Source: Burkholderiaceae bacterium (lineage in GTDB: Bacteria; Pseudomonadota; Gammaproteobacteria; Burkholderiales; Burkholderiaceae). From it: 64,000 nucleotides of DNA. The translations under genes and the position numbers were made by a program. Within the stretch, counting starts at the first letter, position 1. Each line of letters starts with the position of its first letter. The DNA lies in NCBI GenBank assembly GCA_947448695.1, contig CANFOL010000007.1, forward strand, positions 26,051 through 90,050, read 5' to 3'. Of the stretch, positions 10,017-21,183 are shown one piece after another. The notes under the pieces are model-generated. The model was not told the DNA's origin, ran no database searches, and saw only the letters and a program-made list of their open reading frames with translations.

Positions 10017-13000
10017 ATGAACGCACCAATTTACTTTGAACCGCCCCAAAATTTAAAGAGTCAGCCCCAAAGACTCCGAGAGATTCCATATAACTACACA
10101 TCATTTTCCGATCGTGAGATAGTCATTCGCATATTGGGCGCGCAGGCATGGGATGCTTTGGATAGCCTAAGAAGTGAGCGCAAAACAGGCCGTTCAGCAA
10201 GAATGCTGTATGAAGTTTTAGGGGATATTTGGGTAGTCAACCGCAACCCGTATTTGCAAGATGATCTTTTGGATAATCCCAAGCGCCTAAAATCTTTAAT
10301 CGATGCATTGAATCATCGACTCAGTGAAGTTGAAAAACGAATTACTCTGCAATTAGAGGAAAAGGTATCTTTTTTAGTTAGTTCTGCACGTCAAGCGGTT
10401 AAAAATTTTGCAAGTGACTTTGAGAAAGCAAAGCTCTTAAGAGTCCAAGCGCGTAAAGTGTTAGGGAAAATCACCGCACAAGACAATATTGGATTTGATG
10501 GTTTTGTTCGCGTCTCTCACGTCACTGATGCTACAGACTGGCGTGTTGAGTACCCTTTCGTTGTTATAACTCCAGATAGTGAATTAGAGATTCCCGGAAT
10601 TGTGAAAGCTTGTATTGAGCTTGGTTTAACCATTATTCCTAGGGGGGGTGGTACTGGCTACACTGGCGGCGCAATCCCTTTAACGCCGATGTCAGCAGTC
10701 ATTAATACTGAGAAATTAGAAAAAATGATGCCAGTTGAGCTTGGCAAAATTCCTGGAGTGGACAGGGATGTTGGAACTATATTTACAGAAGCTGGAGTGG
10801 TTACCAAAAGAGTTTCTGATGCAGCAGAAAAAAGTGGTCTCGTATTTGCAGTTGACCCCACCTCACTAGAGGCCAGCTGCATAGGAGGCAATATTGCCAT
10901 GAATGCAGGCGGTAAAAAAGCTGTTTTATGGGGCACGGCGCTTGATAATTTACTTTGGTGGAGAATGGTTGACACTGACGGAAATTGGTTAGAGATTCTA
11001 CGTCTTGACCATAATCTAAGCAAAATTCATGACGCTCCTGTAGCCACTTTTGAATTAACCTGGTCAGATGGAAGACAAGCTCCAGGTACAACTATTTTGA
11101 AGAAAGAAATTTTAGCGATTGAAGGTAAGCGATTCAGAAAAGTTGGCCTAGGCAAGGATGTGACAGATAAATTCTTGTCGGGCTTACCCGGCGTTCAAAA
11201 AGAAGGCTGTGACGGCCTAATTACGAGTGCTAAATGGGTGCTTCACCGGATGCCAAAAGAAGTGCGGACGGTTTGCTTAGAGTTTTTTGGTCAAGCGCGT
11301 GATGCTATTCCAAGTATTGTCGAAGTAAAAAACTATCTAGATGAACAAACTAAAAAAGGTGGAGCGATTCTCGCTGGCCTTGAGCATTTAGATGAGAAAT
11401 ATTTAAAAGCAGTTGACTACACGACAAAATCAAAGCGAAGTGTATTGCCCAAGATGGTATTAATTGGCGACATTGTTGGAGATGATGCTAATGTAGTAGC
11501 AGCTGCGGCGAGTGAAGTTATTCGAATCGCCAATAATCGCGTCGGTGAAGGTTTTATTGCGATTAGCCCAGAGGCAAGAAAGAAATTTTGGCTTGATCGC
11601 TCGAGAACTGCCGCCATCTCTCGCCATACAAATGCCTTCAAAATTAATGAGGATGTGGTGATTCCTTTGCCAAGAATGGGCGAATACACTGACGGCATTG
11701 AAAAAATGAATATCGAATTATCCATTAAGAACAAACTTTTGTTACTTGATGCTCTTGAAGAGTATTTTGTAAAAGGTAATCTTGTATTGGGTAAATCAGA
11801 CGATGCTTCCGAGATTCCTTCTGCAGAAATTTTGGAGGATCGAGTAACTCAAGCTCTAACTATGTTGCGTGACGTGCGCTTGAACTGGGCGGAATACTCC
11901 CAACAACTTGATCATTATTTTGAGAAGTTACAAGATAGAAGTATTCGTGTCTCTTGGAAGTTGGAAGTACGGGAACCGCTCAAGCAAATATTTATGGGCG
12001 CAGTGTTTGCACCAATACTCGCTGAGTGTCTCGCAATCCATAAAAGAATATTAAGAAAACGCGTCTTTGTGGCGCTTCATATGCATGCAGGCGATGGCAA
12101 TGTGCACACTAATTTACCTGTGAATTCAGATGACTACGAAATGATGCAAGAGGCTCATGAGGTAGTCGGCAGAATTATGGTGTTAGCAAGATCTCTGGAT
12201 GGTGTTATTTCTGGCGAACATGGCATAGGTATTACTAAGCTCGAGTATTTAACCGATGAAGAGTTAAAAGAGTTCCGCGCTTACAAATTAAAAATTGACC
12301 CTGACGGAAGATTTAATAAGGGTAAATTAATGCCTGGTGGTGATTTACAGAAAGCCTATACACCCAGCTTTGGATTGATGGGGCATGAGTCATTGATTAT
12401 GCAACAAAGCGATATTGGGGCTATTTCAGAAAGTATCAAAGACTGTCTGCGCTGCGGTAAATGTAAGCCTGTGTGTGCGACGCATGTTCCACGCGCCAAC
12501 TTACATTACAGCCCACGTAATAAAATTCTTGCGACATCTCTTTTAATTGAGGCATTTTTATACGAAGAGCAAACTCGTCGGGGTATTTCAATTAAACATT
12601 GGGATGAATTTGATGATGTAGCGGCGCATTGTACTGTTTGCCATAAATGTTTAACTCCCTGCCCTGTCAAAATCGATTTTGGTGATGTAACCATGAATAT
12701 GCGTAATTTATTGCGCAAAATGGGGAAAAAGAAATTTAATTTTGGCTCAAGTGCCGCGATGTTCTTTTTAAACGCCTCCAACCCTGAAACGATTAAGTTA
12801 GCTAGAACGGTGATGATTGAATGGGGTTACAAAGCCCAACGTATAGGCCATGATTTATTTAAATCACTAGCAAAAAAACAAACTAGTGCGCCCGCACTCT
12901 CACTTGGTAAGCCAGCCCTACAGGAGCAGGTGATTCACTTTATCAATAAAAAAATGCCGGGTAATTTGCCCAAGAAAACTGCCCGTGCTCTTTTAGATAT

Positions 13001-13856
13001 TGAAGATTCTGAAATAGTGCCGATTATCCGTAATCCCAAAACTACCTCTGTAGATTCAGAAGCTGTATTTTATTTCCCGGGATGTGGATCTGAGAGACTC
13101 TTTTCTCAAGTGGGTCTAGCTACGCAAGCGATGCTTTGGGAAGCCGGGGTACAAACTGTTTTACCACCAGGGTATTTATGTTGTGGATATCCTCAGCGAG
13201 GGTCCGGAGATTTTGATAAAGCAGAAAAAATGATTACGGATAATCGAGTTTTGTTCCATCGTGTGGCAAATACTTTAAATTATTTAGACATTAAAACTGT
13301 AGTGGTTTCTTGTGGAACTTGCTATGACCAATTAGCTGGCTATGAGTTTGATAAGATTTTCCCTGGTTGTAGAATCATCGATATTCATGAATTTTTGCTG
13401 GAAAAAAATATGAAGTTAACAGGTGTACAGGGAACTAGGTATATGTATCATGACCCTTGCCATTCACCAATGAAGCTTCAAGACCCTTTGAAAACAGTTA
13501 ACCAAATCATCCAAACGGAAGATCAAACTCTAATTAAGAAAAATGATCGCTGTTGTGGAGAGTCTGGAACCTTAGCATTAACAAGACCAGAAATTTCTAC
13601 GCAAATTCGTTTTAGAAAAGAAGAAGAGATGATTGCAGGAGCAAAAGTGCTGCATGATGATGGTTTTACTGGCAACGTGAAAGTCCTTACGAGTTGCCCA
13701 TCATGTTTACAAGGCCTTTCTCGCTATAACGATGATTCTGGAACTACGGCTGACTACATTGTTGTTGAAATGGCTCGCCATTTATTAGGTGAAAATTGGA
13801 TGGCTAATTATGTTAATAATGCTAATTCCGGTGGTATTGAAAGGGTGCTTGTTTGA
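10017..13856 (+). CDS. DUF3683 FAD-linked oxidase / Fe-S / CCG-domain fusion (D-lactate dehydrogenase-like)
   Basis: A 1279-residue single-chain oxidoreductase. In order: an N-terminal DUF3683-like region (about 1-170); an FAD-binding type 4 domain with the PP-loop [16 protein letters not shown] near residue 206; an FAD-oxidase C-terminal domain ending with [15 protein letters not shown] near 730; two [4Fe-4S] motifs [11 protein letters not shown] (811) and [12 protein letters not shown] (871); and two CCG modules with CCGYPQRG (1054) and [10 protein letters not shown] (1178). This is equivalent to GlcD plus GlpC/GlcF in one polypeptide, so it probably oxidises a 2-hydroxy acid such as D-lactate and passes electrons to quinone. 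The substrate is inference. Its TGA overlaps the ATG of the DUF971 gene, and the ubiquinone genes follow. Confidence 0.9.
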   Translation: MNAPIYFEPPQNLKSQPQRLREIPYNYTSFSDREIVIRILGAQAWDALDSLRSERKTGRSARMLYEVLGDIWVVNRNPYLQDDLLDNPKRLKSLIDALNHRLSEVEKRITLQLEEKVSFLVSSARQAVKNFASDFEKAKLLRVQARKVLGKITAQDNIGFDGFVRVSHVTDATDWRVEYPFVVITPDSELEIPGIVKACIELGLTIIPRGGGTGYTGGAIPLTPMSAVINTEKLEKMMPVELGKIPGVDRDVGTIFTEAGVVTKRVSDAAEKSGLVFAVDPTSLEASCIGGNIAMNAGGKKAVLWGTALDNLLWWRMVDTDGNWLEILRLDHNLSKIHDAPVATFELTWSDGRQAPGTTILKKEILAIEGKRFRKVGLGKDVTDKFLSGLPGVQKEGCDGLITSAKWVLHRMPKEVRTVCLEFFGQARDAIPSIVEVKNYLDEQTKKGGAILAGLEHLDEKYLKAVDYTTKSKRSVLPKMVLIGDIVGDDANVVAAAASEVIRIANNRVGEGFIAISPEARKKFWLDRSRTAAISRHTNAFKINEDVVIPLPRMGEYTDGIEKMNIELSIKNKLLLLDALEEYFVKGNLVLGKSDDASEIPSAEILEDRVTQALTMLRDVRLNWAEYSQQLDHYFEKLQDRSIRVSWKLEVREPLKQIFMGAVFAPILAECLAIHKRILRKRVFVALHMHAGDGNVHTNLPVNSDDYEMMQEAHEVVGRIMVLARSLDGVISGEHGIGITKLEYLTDEELKEFRAYKLKIDPDGRFNKGKLMPGGDLQKAYTPSFGLMGHESLIMQQSDIGAISESIKDCLRCGKCKPVCATHVPRANLHYSPRNKILATSLLIEAFLYEEQTRRGISIKHWDEFDDVAAHCTVCHKCLTPCPVKIDFGDVTMNMRNLLRKMGKKKFNFGSSAAMFFLNASNPETIKLARTVMIEWGYKAQRIGHDLFKSLAKKQTSAPALSLGKPALQEQVIHFINKKMPGNLPKKTARALLDIEDSEIVPIIRNPKTTSVDSEAVFYFPGCGSERLFSQVGLATQAMLWEAGVQTVLPPGYLCCGYPQRGSGDFDKAEKMITDNRVLFHRVANTLNYLDIKTVVVSCGTCYDQLAGYEFDKIFPGCRIIDIHEFLLEKNMKLTGVQGTRYMYHDPCHSPMKLQDPLKTVNQIIQTEDQTLIKKNDRCCGESGTLALTRPEISTQIRFRKEEEMIAGAKVLHDDGFTGNVKVLTSCPSCLQGLSRYNDDSGTTADYIVVEMARHLLGENWMANYVNNANSGGIERVLV

Positions 13857-14227
13857 TGAAACCACCAGTTCCTCAGTCGATAGTTGTCCACCAACAATCA
13901 AAAGTTCTTGAACTTGGCTATGAAGATGGCAGCAACTATCGACTCCCATTTGAGTTCTTAAGAGTTGTATCGCCATCTGCTGAAGTCAGGGGCCATGGCC
14001 CGGGTCAAGAAGTACTTCAAACAGGCAAGCGCAATGTGAGTATTTTAAGCGTTGAACCGGTTGGGCATTATGCAATCAAACCCACTTTTACCGACGGGCA
14101 TGACTCTGGTCTTTTTTCATGGGAGTATTTGCATGATCTTTGTATTAACCAAGAGCAAATTTGGCAAGAGCATTTGGATAAACTAGCTCAGGCTAGCTTA
14201 GACCGTGATGCGCCAATGAAAAAATAA
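13853..14227 (+). CDS. DUF971 (gamma-butyrobetaine hydroxylase N-terminal-like) protein
   Basis: A 124-residue soluble protein consisting of a single DUF971 domain. Seen are [20 protein letters not shown] near the N-terminus, [21 protein letters not shown] in the middle, and [10 protein letters not shown]. In eukaryotes this module is fused to hydroxylases. Bacterial stand-alone versions have been linked to Fe-S assembly or carrier roles, but the function here is unknown. It starts inside the stop codon of the giant Fe-S oxidoreductase (ATGA) and is 15 bp ahead of ubiE, which suggests a role connected to the Fe-S oxidase or to ubiquinone synthesis. Confidence 0.88.
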   Translation: MMKPPVPQSIVVHQQSKVLELGYEDGSNYRLPFEFLRVVSPSAEVRGHGPGQEVLQTGKRNVSILSVEPVGHYAIKPTFTDGHDSGLFSWEYLHDLCINQEQIWQEHLDKLAQASLDRDAPMKK

Positions 14228-14242
14228 ATTCCAGGAACATAG

Positions 14243-14974
14243 ATGGCACAAACCCATTTCGGATTTGAAAAAGTTGATGAGTCGCACAAAGCAGAAAAGG
14301 TGGCAGGCGTATTTCATTCTGTAGCGAACAACTACGACTTAATGAATGATTTTATGTCGATGGGGCTTCACCGAATTTGGAAAATGTTCACGATTGCTAG
14401 CGCCAATGTTCTTGCTGGTCAGAAGATTTTAGACATCGCTGGAGGTACTGGTGATTTGGCCTTGGCTTTTGCAAATAAGGCCGGGAAATCTGGCGAAGTT
14501 TGGCTGAGTGACATTAACTCTTCTATGCTTGCAGTTGGAAGAGATCGATTGGTCGATCAAGGTGTAATTATTCCATGTGTGCAATTGGATGCCGAAAAAA
14601 TACCGTTTGCAAAAAACTATTTTGATTTAGTAACCGTTTCATTTGGCTTACGAAATATGACTCATAAAGAAGTTGCACTGCAAGAGATGTGCCGTGTAAC
14701 AAAACCTGGCGGCAAAACAATGGTGCTAGAGTTTTCTAAGCCAGTTGATCTGATTAAGCCAATATATGACTTATACTCCTTCAAGGTTTTACCTTGGCTT
14801 GGTGAGAAAATAGCGGGCGATTCAGAAAGTTATCGTTATTTAGCTGAGTCAATTCGTATGCACCCTGATCAAGAGACCCTTAAGCAAATGATGCTAGAGG
14901 CTGGTTTTGACCAAGTTGAAATACATCGACTATCTGGCGGAATTGTTGCCCTACATATAGGCTATAAGTATTAA
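14243..14974 (+). CDS. ubiE: Demethylmenaquinone/2-polyprenyl-6-methoxybenzoquinol C-methyltransferase
   Basis: UbiE is the SAM-dependent C-methyltransferase of ubiquinone (and menaquinone) synthesis. It has 243 residues and a class I methyltransferase fold. Motif I is [14 protein letters not shown], and the UbiE signatures are [17 protein letters not shown] and [17 protein letters not shown]. The C-terminus [12 protein letters not shown] is typical of the family. It is followed by ubiJ at 2 nt and ubiB at 5 nt, the classical ubiEJB operon. No menaquinone genes are visible, so the ubiquinone role is assumed. Confidence 0.97.
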   Translation: MAQTHFGFEKVDESHKAEKVAGVFHSVANNYDLMNDFMSMGLHRIWKMFTIASANVLAGQKILDIAGGTGDLALAFANKAGKSGEVWLSDINSSMLAVGRDRLVDQGVIIPCVQLDAEKIPFAKNYFDLVTVSFGLRNMTHKEVALQEMCRVTKPGGKTMVLEFSKPVDLIKPIYDLYSFKVLPWLGEKIAGDSESYRYLAESIRMHPDQETLKQMMLEAGFDQVEIHRLSGGIVALHIGYKY

Positions 14975-14976
14975 TC

Positions 14977-15585
14977 ATGGCTACTTTGCCAGTTCCTTCA
15001 GTCGTTTTAAAAGCACTTAATCATTTGATTGCACAAGAGCGGTGGGCACATGATTTACTACTCCCCCGTGAAGGGCATTCTATCTTGGTTGCGTTGCCTG
15101 TTGGGGATTTTCAAATAGGGATTCAAGAAGGTGTGCTTGTGAATGCCGCTAAAGATATCAATTCTTCTTCAGTCAGTTTAGCAATTTCTCAAGATGCCAT
15201 TTGGGCTTTTTTAAAAGAAGGCAAATCCGGGGCTATGAAATTTGTCAAAATTTCTGGAGATATCGACTTTGCCGCCGATTTAAATCGTTTAGCAGCAGAT
15301 CTTAAGTGGGAAGTAGAAGAGGACTTATCTCATCTTTTAGGAGATGCGCCGGCTAGAAGAGTTGTTTTAGAATCTAAAAAAGTTATTCATAAAACTCAAC
15401 TGGCGGTCAATGATTTAAAAGAGGGAGTGAGAGATTATTTGGTATATGAAAAAAATATTCTGGTAAATAGCCAACTCATGAATGACTTTAAAGTGCAATT
15501 GCGGTTATTGCGTGATCAGTTAGATCGAGCTGAAAAAAAGGCCAATCAACTTGAACAAGCTTTTAAAAGCAAACAAACAGATTAA
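14977..15585 (+). CDS. ubiJ: Ubiquinone biosynthesis accessory factor UbiJ (SCP2 domain)
   Basis: A 202-residue protein between ubiE and ubiB. The N-terminal part (about 10-110) is a sterol-carrier-protein-2-like lipid-binding domain. The C-terminal 40 residues ([20 protein letters not shown]) are predicted coiled coil, as in E. coli UbiJ. UbiJ with UbiK organises the soluble Ubi complex and binds polyprenyl intermediates. Assignment rests on domain layout and position, since SCP2 sequences are poorly conserved. Confidence 0.85.
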   Translation: MATLPVPSVVLKALNHLIAQERWAHDLLLPREGHSILVALPVGDFQIGIQEGVLVNAAKDINSSSVSLAISQDAIWAFLKEGKSGAMKFVKISGDIDFAADLNRLAADLKWEVEEDLSHLLGDAPARRVVLESKKVIHKTQLAVNDLKEGVRDYLVYEKNILVNSQLMNDFKVQLRLLRDQLDRAEKKANQLEQAFKSKQTD

Positions 15586-15590
15586 ATACA

Positions 15591-17180
15591 ATGCAAAAAG
15601 TCAAACGCATCTCACGAATTTTTTATATTCTTTGGCGATATGATCTTTTTGGGTTATTAAGAAAAGTATTAAAACCAGGGCTATTTAGCGTTCTTATAAT
15701 TCCCTTTTCAATATTTTCTCCTTCAAGAGATTTAGCACGAGGACAAAGAATACGTCTCGCATTAGAATCTTTGGGTCCTGTATTTATCAAATTTGGCCAG
15801 GTGCTTTCTACACGAAGAGATTTACTTCCTGAAGATATTGCAGATGAGTTGGCGAAACTGCAAGATGATGTACCGCCATTTTCAAATGAGTTATCTCGGG
15901 AAATCATTGAAAAAGCACTGCAGTTACCAATTGATGAGATATTTAAATCATTTGATGCTACGCCGATTGCTAGTGCATCTATAGCTCAGGTGCATTTTGC
16001 GGTGCTGAAGGGCAATAGCAAATATCCGGAGTGGGAAGGAAAACATGTCGCTATTAAAGTGTTGCGCCCCAATATTTTGGGCGTGATTGAAAGTGATTTA
16101 GCGCTGATGCATAGCATTGCAGGTTTAATCGAAAAATTCTCCTATGATGGAAAACGGTTGAAGCCTAAAGAAGTTGTAGCGGGATTCGACACCACCATCC
16201 ATGATGAATTAGATTTGCTACGAGAAGCCGCAAACTGTAGCCAATTAAGACGAAACTTTGAAGGTTCCAACAAAATCATCATTCCGGAAGTTTATTGGGA
16301 TTTATGCCATACCAACGTCATGGTAATGGAACGCATGTATGGCATTTCCATTGCAAGACTAGACGACCTAAAAGCAGCTGGGGTAGATTTAAAGATGCTT
16401 GCCGTAGATGGGGTTGAGGTGTTTTTTACGCAAGCTTTTTCGCATGGATTTTTTCATGCTGATATGCACCCTGGAAATATTATGGTCAGTTTAGACCCAC
16501 AAACCTTTGGCCGTTTAATTTCATTAGACTTTGGAATTGTGGGAACTTTATCTGAATTAGATAAAAACTATTTAGTACAAAATTTTTTGGCGTTTTTTAA
16601 TCGGGATTATCATCGTGTGGCGGCGCTTCATATTGAGTCAGGGTGGGTGCCCCCTGAAACTAAAGTTGAGGAATTAGAAGGTGCTGTGCGTGCTGTTTGT
16701 GAACCTTATTTTGATCGCCCATTAAAAGATATCTCCTTAGGAATTGTTTTGATGAGGCTATTTCAGACATCAAGAAGATTTAAAGTCGAAATACAACCAC
16801 AGTTGACGTTATTACAAAAAACCTTATTAAATGTAGAGGGTCTTGGTCGTCAGTTAGATCCTGACTTAGATTTGTGGAAAACCGTTAAACCCATCATGCA
16901 GACTTGGATGAATCAACAAGTTGGTTTTAAAGGATTTTGGGAGAAGTTAAAGTCTGAGGCTCCACAGTGGGCGCAAAAATTACCAACGATTCCTCGACTC
17001 ATTACGACATATTTGGAGTTGGAAGTTCAAGCTCAAAAACAGAATCAATTACAAGAAATAAAAAATCTTCTAGAAAAACAAAATAGATTTAACTTTCACA
17101 CAAACTTTGTTAGCATTTTTGGTATTGGCGCTGTTTTGGGTGCAGTGATTACATATTTTTTATTAACAATGTCTAGGTAA
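15591..17180 (+). CDS. ubiB: Atypical kinase/ATPase UbiB for ubiquinone synthesis
   Basis: UbiB/ADCK-family protein, 529 residues (E. coli 546). The family KxGQ motif is in [19 protein letters not shown]. The alanine-rich loop that replaces the kinase glycine loop is [13 protein letters not shown]. The catalytic-loop equivalent is [11 protein letters not shown] and the metal motif is LDFGIVG. A membrane helix near the C-terminus ([19 protein letters not shown]) anchors it. It probably uses ATP to extract or present hydrophobic Ubi intermediates. It is in a tight operon with ubiE-ubiJ and is 4 nt ahead of the symporter gene. Confidence 0.96.
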   Translation: MQKVKRISRIFYILWRYDLFGLLRKVLKPGLFSVLIIPFSIFSPSRDLARGQRIRLALESLGPVFIKFGQVLSTRRDLLPEDIADELAKLQDDVPPFSNELSREIIEKALQLPIDEIFKSFDATPIASASIAQVHFAVLKGNSKYPEWEGKHVAIKVLRPNILGVIESDLALMHSIAGLIEKFSYDGKRLKPKEVVAGFDTTIHDELDLLREAANCSQLRRNFEGSNKIIIPEVYWDLCHTNVMVMERMYGISIARLDDLKAAGVDLKMLAVDGVEVFFTQAFSHGFFHADMHPGNIMVSLDPQTFGRLISLDFGIVGTLSELDKNYLVQNFLAFFNRDYHRVAALHIESGWVPPETKVEELEGAVRAVCEPYFDRPLKDISLGIVLMRLFQTSRRFKVEIQPQLTLLQKTLLNVEGLGRQLDPDLDLWKTVKPIMQTWMNQQVGFKGFWEKLKSEAPQWAQKLPTIPRLITTYLELEVQAQKQNQLQEIKNLLEKQNRFNFHTNFVSIFGIGAVLGAVITYFLLTMSR

Positions 17181-17184
17181 TTTC

Positions 17185-18609
17185 ATGTTACTTTGGTTTG
17201 TTTTACTGTACTGGGTCATCTCAGTAGCCATCGGCTTATTAGCCTCTATAAAAGTAAAAAACGCAACCGACTTCGCAGCAGCTGGCCATGCATTACCCAT
17301 GTACGTTGTTACTGCAACAGTATTTGCAACTTGGTTTGGAGCTGAGGCGGTTCTGGGTGCCCCAGCTACCTTCTTGCAAGAGGGTTTAGCAGGAGTTGTT
17401 GCTGACCCATTTGGATCTTCTTTGTGTTTGATTTTAGTCGGTTTATTTTTTGCTAAACCACTTTACCAAGCTAAATACCTCACCATTGGGGACTTTTATC
17501 GGGAACGATATGGGCGTACGGTTGAGGTAATGATTACATTATGTATTGCCGCTTCTTACTTGGGATGGGTATCTGCTCAGATTATGGCCCTTGGCTTAGT
17601 ATTTAACGTCGTCTCTGGCGGGGAGATTTCCAGAAATGTTGGTATGTTAATTGGGTCTGGCAGCGTTTTAATTTACACTCTTTTTGGCGGAATGTGGGCA
17701 GTTGCGGTAACCGATTTTTTGCAGATGATTATTATTGTCATTGGCTTATTGTTTATCGGTCATGAAGTTACTGGGATGGCAGGAGGGGTAGTCAATGTTG
17801 TAGAACACGCCAATAACGCCGGCTTATTTAACTTTTTCCCAAAAGCCAATTTTGCCGAAATTATTGGATTTATAACGGCCTTGTGTACGATGATGCTAGG
17901 ATCCATCCCTCAACAAGACGTTTTTCAACGAGTAACCTCATCAAAAACTGTGCAAATTGCGCAAAGAGCAGCAATTTTAGGCGGAGTACTTTACTTCTGT
18001 TTTGCTTTTATTCCGATGATATTAGCTTATTCAGCGAATATGCTTGACCCAGAAATGGTCCAAGAAGGTTTAAAGACCGATTCACAATTAATTTTGCCAC
18101 AATTGATTTTGAGCCACACCCCCATGTTTGCCCAAGTGATATTTTTTGGGGCTTTATTGTCGGCAATTAAAAGTTGCGCTAGTGCAACTCTTCTAGCACC
18201 CTCCGTATCTATTTCAGAAAATATTATTAAGGGATTTTTTAAAGAATTGAGGGCCAATCAATACTTGTTAATCATGCGTTTAACAACACTGATATTTAGC
18301 GTGTTCGTGACTATTATTGCCATGAATTCAGAGTTATCCATTTTTAAAATGGTCGAAAGTGCTTATAAAGTCACTCTAGTAACTGCTTTTGTACCACTGT
18401 TATGTGGCATATATTGGTCCAAAGCAACCCCATTGGGTGGCCTGTTAGCGGTTACTTTAGGCCTAATATCCTGGTTACTCATGGAAGCAATTTGGCCTCA
18501 TGAAGTAATGCCACCTCAATTGGTTGGATTATTGTTTAGCTTTTTGGGAATGTTTGTAGGATCGGTGTTAATTCCTGCAGAAATCGTCAAGGAACGTGGC
18601 CAAATATGA
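17185..18609 (+). CDS. Sodium:solute symporter family protein
   Basis: A 474-residue integral membrane protein with about thirteen hydrophobic segments and the SSS-family layout. The early segment ATVFATWFGAEAVLGAPATFL and the cytoplasmic loop LTIGDFYRERYGRTVEV are characteristic, and the central TLFGGMWAVAVTDFLQM contributes to the LeuT-like core. It probably imports a small solute with Na+; the substrate cannot be told. Its 4-nt distance from ubiB suggests co-transcription, though a functional link to ubiquinone is not obvious. Confidence 0.88.
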   Translation: MLLWFVLLYWVISVAIGLLASIKVKNATDFAAAGHALPMYVVTATVFATWFGAEAVLGAPATFLQEGLAGVVADPFGSSLCLILVGLFFAKPLYQAKYLTIGDFYRERYGRTVEVMITLCIAASYLGWVSAQIMALGLVFNVVSGGEISRNVGMLIGSGSVLIYTLFGGMWAVAVTDFLQMIIIVIGLLFIGHEVTGMAGGVVNVVEHANNAGLFNFFPKANFAEIIGFITALCTMMLGSIPQQDVFQRVTSSKTVQIAQRAAILGGVLYFCFAFIPMILAYSANMLDPEMVQEGLKTDSQLILPQLILSHTPMFAQVIFFGALLSAIKSCASATLLAPSVSISENIIKGFFKELRANQYLLIMRLTTLIFSVFVTIIAMNSELSIFKMVESAYKVTLVTAFVPLLCGIYWSKATPLGGLLAVTLGLISWLLMEAIWPHEVMPPQLVGLLFSFLGMFVGSVLIPAEIVKERGQI

Positions 18610-18678
18610 GAAACCATGTTTTAGAAACGCTATTACATAAAAAAGATGGATAATGTTCCATTACAAGCGTAGGGGAAT

Positions 18679-19308
18679 ATGAAAAAGTACTTTTTAGCTG
18701 GCATTTTAGTCTGGGCACCTTTAGCAATTACCATTTGGGTAATCACTTGGGCTATGGGTATTTTGGATGGTGTTTTTGGTTCTGTAATGCATGTATTAAT
18801 CACAGTTCTTCCATCAAACCTAACCGAAGGCCTTATTCACTTCAGAGAAACACCGTTTATTGGTGTTTTAATTGTCATTGCCGCCATCATTTTGACGGGT
18901 ATGTTTGCAATTACTATTGCGGGTAGATGGATTTTTCGCAATTGGGAAAAAGTGTTACATCGCATACCGATCGTAAGATCCATTTATTCAAGTGTTAAAC
19001 AAGTTTCAGATACCTTGTTATCAAGTAGTGGAGATGCTTTTAAAAAAGCTGTTTTAATTAGGTACCCGCATCAAAATTCTTGGGCAATTGCTTTTCAAAC
19101 CGGCTCACCGATGCAAGAAGTCGCTGAAAAATTGGGCACCCCACATATTCATGTATTTGTTCCCACAACGCCTAATCCAACATCTGGATTTTTCATGATT
19201 GTGCCCAAGGATAGTGTGATTGAGTTATCTATTTCAGTTGAAGAAGCTCTCAAACATATTGTTTCTATGGGCACTGTGCCACCTATCGGTCAAGAACCAA
19301 AAAATTAA
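18679..19308 (+). CDS. DUF502 family membrane protein
   Basis: A 209-residue DUF502 protein with two N-terminal transmembrane helices (ILVWAPLAITIWVITWAMG and a second around residues 60-80), then a soluble part. The conserved patches are RIPIVRSIYSSVKQVSDTLL and VFVPTTPNPTSGFFMIVPKD. The biochemical function is unknown. It lies 16 nt upstream of aspS, an adjacency I recall from other Burkholderiales. An AAAGAGG ribosome-binding site precedes aspS. Confidence 0.88.
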   Translation: MKKYFLAGILVWAPLAITIWVITWAMGILDGVFGSVMHVLITVLPSNLTEGLIHFRETPFIGVLIVIAAIILTGMFAITIAGRWIFRNWEKVLHRIPIVRSIYSSVKQVSDTLLSSSGDAFKKAVLIRYPHQNSWAIAFQTGSPMQEVAEKLGTPHIHVFVPTTPNPTSGFFMIVPKDSVIELSISVEEALKHIVSMGTVPPIGQEPKN

Positions 19309-19324
19309 ATAAAGAGGTTTAAGT

Positions 19325-21124
19325 ATGTCATTACGTAGTCATTTTGCAGGGTTAGTTTCAGAAGAGTTGATCGGCCAAGAAGTTAGTATCGCTGGTTGGG
19401 TTAATCGCCGTCGCGATCATGGTGGAGTTATTTTTATTGATTTACGAGATAGCCATGGATTTGTACAAATTGTTTGTGATCCAGACCGTAAAGAGGTATT
19501 TGCTATCGCAGAAAATATTCGAAATGAGTATTGTATTCAAGTGAAGGGGCTTGTTCGAGCAAGGCCTACGGGCACTGAAAATAATGATTTGACTACCGGA
19601 AAGATTGAAATACTGTGTAAAGAACTTCATGTGCTTAATGCTTCAGTTACACCACCATTTCAGTTAGATGATGACAACCTATCTGAGACAACACGACTAA
19701 CACATCGCGTGCTTGATTTACGTCGTCCTCAAATGCAAAAGAATCTTCGTTTACGCTACAACGTTGCGATGGAGTCTCGTCGATATCTAGACCAGGCAGG
19801 TTTTATTGATATTGAAACGCCAATGTTGACAAAAAGTACACCAGAGGGCGCACGTGATTATCTAGTTCCATCAAGAGTGCATGACGGCCAATTTTTTGCG
19901 CTGCCACAATCACCCCAATTATTTAAACAGTTATTGATGGTTGCTGGCTTTGATCGCTATTATCAAATTGTGAAATGTTTTCGAGATGAAGATTTAAGAG
20001 CGGATCGTCAACCAGAATTCACTCAAATCGATTGTGAGACATCATTTTTGGATGAGATGGAGATACGTGATTTATTTGAGAATATGATATCTCATGTTTT
20101 CAAAACAGTAATTGATGTTCAGTTACCTGCACCATTTCCTGTATTAAGCTATCAAGAAGCGATGCGTCGTTTTGGCTCTGATAAGCCAGACTTAAGAGTC
20201 GACTTGGAGTTTACAGAATTGACTGATGTGATGAAGGATGTAGATTTCAAAGTATTTTCTGGGCCGGCAAATTCAGAAAACGGTCGAGTAGTTGCCTTAA
20301 GAGTTCCTGGCGGATCAGAAATATCTAGAAGTGAAATTGATGAATATACTCAATTTGTAAGTATCTATGGTGCAAAGGGCTTAGCTTGGATCAAAGTTAA
20401 TAAAATTAGTGAGGGTCGTAATGGACTGCAATCTCCGATCGTAAAAAATCTTCATGATCAAGCTGTAGAAGCAATTATTCAAAGAACCGGCGCTCAGGAT
20501 GGCGATATTCTTTTCTTTGGAGCAGATAAATCTAAGGTGGTTAATGATGCGATTGGTGCACTACGAATCAAAATTGGTCACTCAGACTGGAGTAAAGAAA
20601 AGGGCATCTTTAAAGAAGGATGGCAACCTTTGTGGGTCGTTGATTTCCCAATGTTTGATTATGATGAAGAAGATGCTAGATGGGTCGCATGCCATCATCC
20701 ATTTACAAGCCCTAAGGATGAGCATTTAGCCATTCTTGATAAAGAGCCTGGTAAGTGCCTAGCCAAAGCTTATGACATGGTTTTAAATGGTTCAGAAATT
20801 GGTGGAGGCTCAGTCCGCATACATCAAGAATCTGTTCAAAGTGAAGTGTTTCGTGCCCTCAATATTGGGCCTGAAGAAGCACAATCTAAATTTGGTTTTC
20901 TGTTAGATGCTTTAAAGTATGGAGCACCGCCACACGGTGGTATTGCATTTGGACTTGATCGCATTGTAACGATGATGACTGGCGCAGATTCAATTCGTGA
21001 TGTGATCGCCTTCCCGAAAACTCAGCGTGCCCAATGCTTATTAACTCAAGCACCTAGTCCTGTTGATGAGAAGCAGTTACGCGAACTTCATATCCGCTTA
21101 CGTACCGTTCAGCCAACTAATTGA
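19325..21124 (+). CDS. aspS: Aspartyl-tRNA synthetase
   Basis: Class II synthetase charging tRNA-Asp, 599 residues, the usual bacterial length. An N-terminal OB-fold anticodon-binding domain ([19 protein letters not shown]) is followed by the catalytic core: class II motif 2 around [19 protein letters not shown] and motif 3 [15 protein letters not shown]. The bacterial GAD insertion occupies about residues 290-410. Whether it also mischarges tRNA-Asn depends on an AsnRS or GatCAB elsewhere. Its stop codon lies inside the nested inverted repeat at 21122-21178. Confidence 0.97.
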   Translation: MSLRSHFAGLVSEELIGQEVSIAGWVNRRRDHGGVIFIDLRDSHGFVQIVCDPDRKEVFAIAENIRNEYCIQVKGLVRARPTGTENNDLTTGKIEILCKELHVLNASVTPPFQLDDDNLSETTRLTHRVLDLRRPQMQKNLRLRYNVAMESRRYLDQAGFIDIETPMLTKSTPEGARDYLVPSRVHDGQFFALPQSPQLFKQLLMVAGFDRYYQIVKCFRDEDLRADRQPEFTQIDCETSFLDEMEIRDLFENMISHVFKTVIDVQLPAPFPVLSYQEAMRRFGSDKPDLRVDLEFTELTDVMKDVDFKVFSGPANSENGRVVALRVPGGSEISRSEIDEYTQFVSIYGAKGLAWIKVNKISEGRNGLQSPIVKNLHDQAVEAIIQRTGAQDGDILFFGADKSKVVNDAIGALRIKIGHSDWSKEKGIFKEGWQPLWVVDFPMFDYDEEDARWVACHHPFTSPKDEHLAILDKEPGKCLAKAYDMVLNGSEIGGGSVRIHQESVQSEVFRALNIGPEEAQSKFGFLLDALKYGAPPHGGIAFGLDRIVTMMTGADSIRDVIAFPKTQRAQCLLTQAPSPVDEKQLRELHIRLRTVQPTN

Positions 21125-21178
21125 TGAATATGACATTGGTACATCGTTCATTGTGCCAATGTATACATTAATTCATCA
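21122..21178. repeat. Nested inverted repeat spanning the aspS stop and the next gene's leader
   Basis: The outer arms TGATGAAT (21122-21129) and ATTCATCA (21171-21178) enclose inner arms ACATTGGTAC (21133-21142) and GTGCCAATGT (21153-21162). The inner arms form a 10-bp stem with one G-U pair in RNA and a 10-nt loop. No T run follows, so it is not a classical terminator. The outer right arm ends 5 nt before the ATG of the ABC transporter and would mask its initiation region. Confidence 0.75.
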
Positions 21179-21183
21179 TACCA

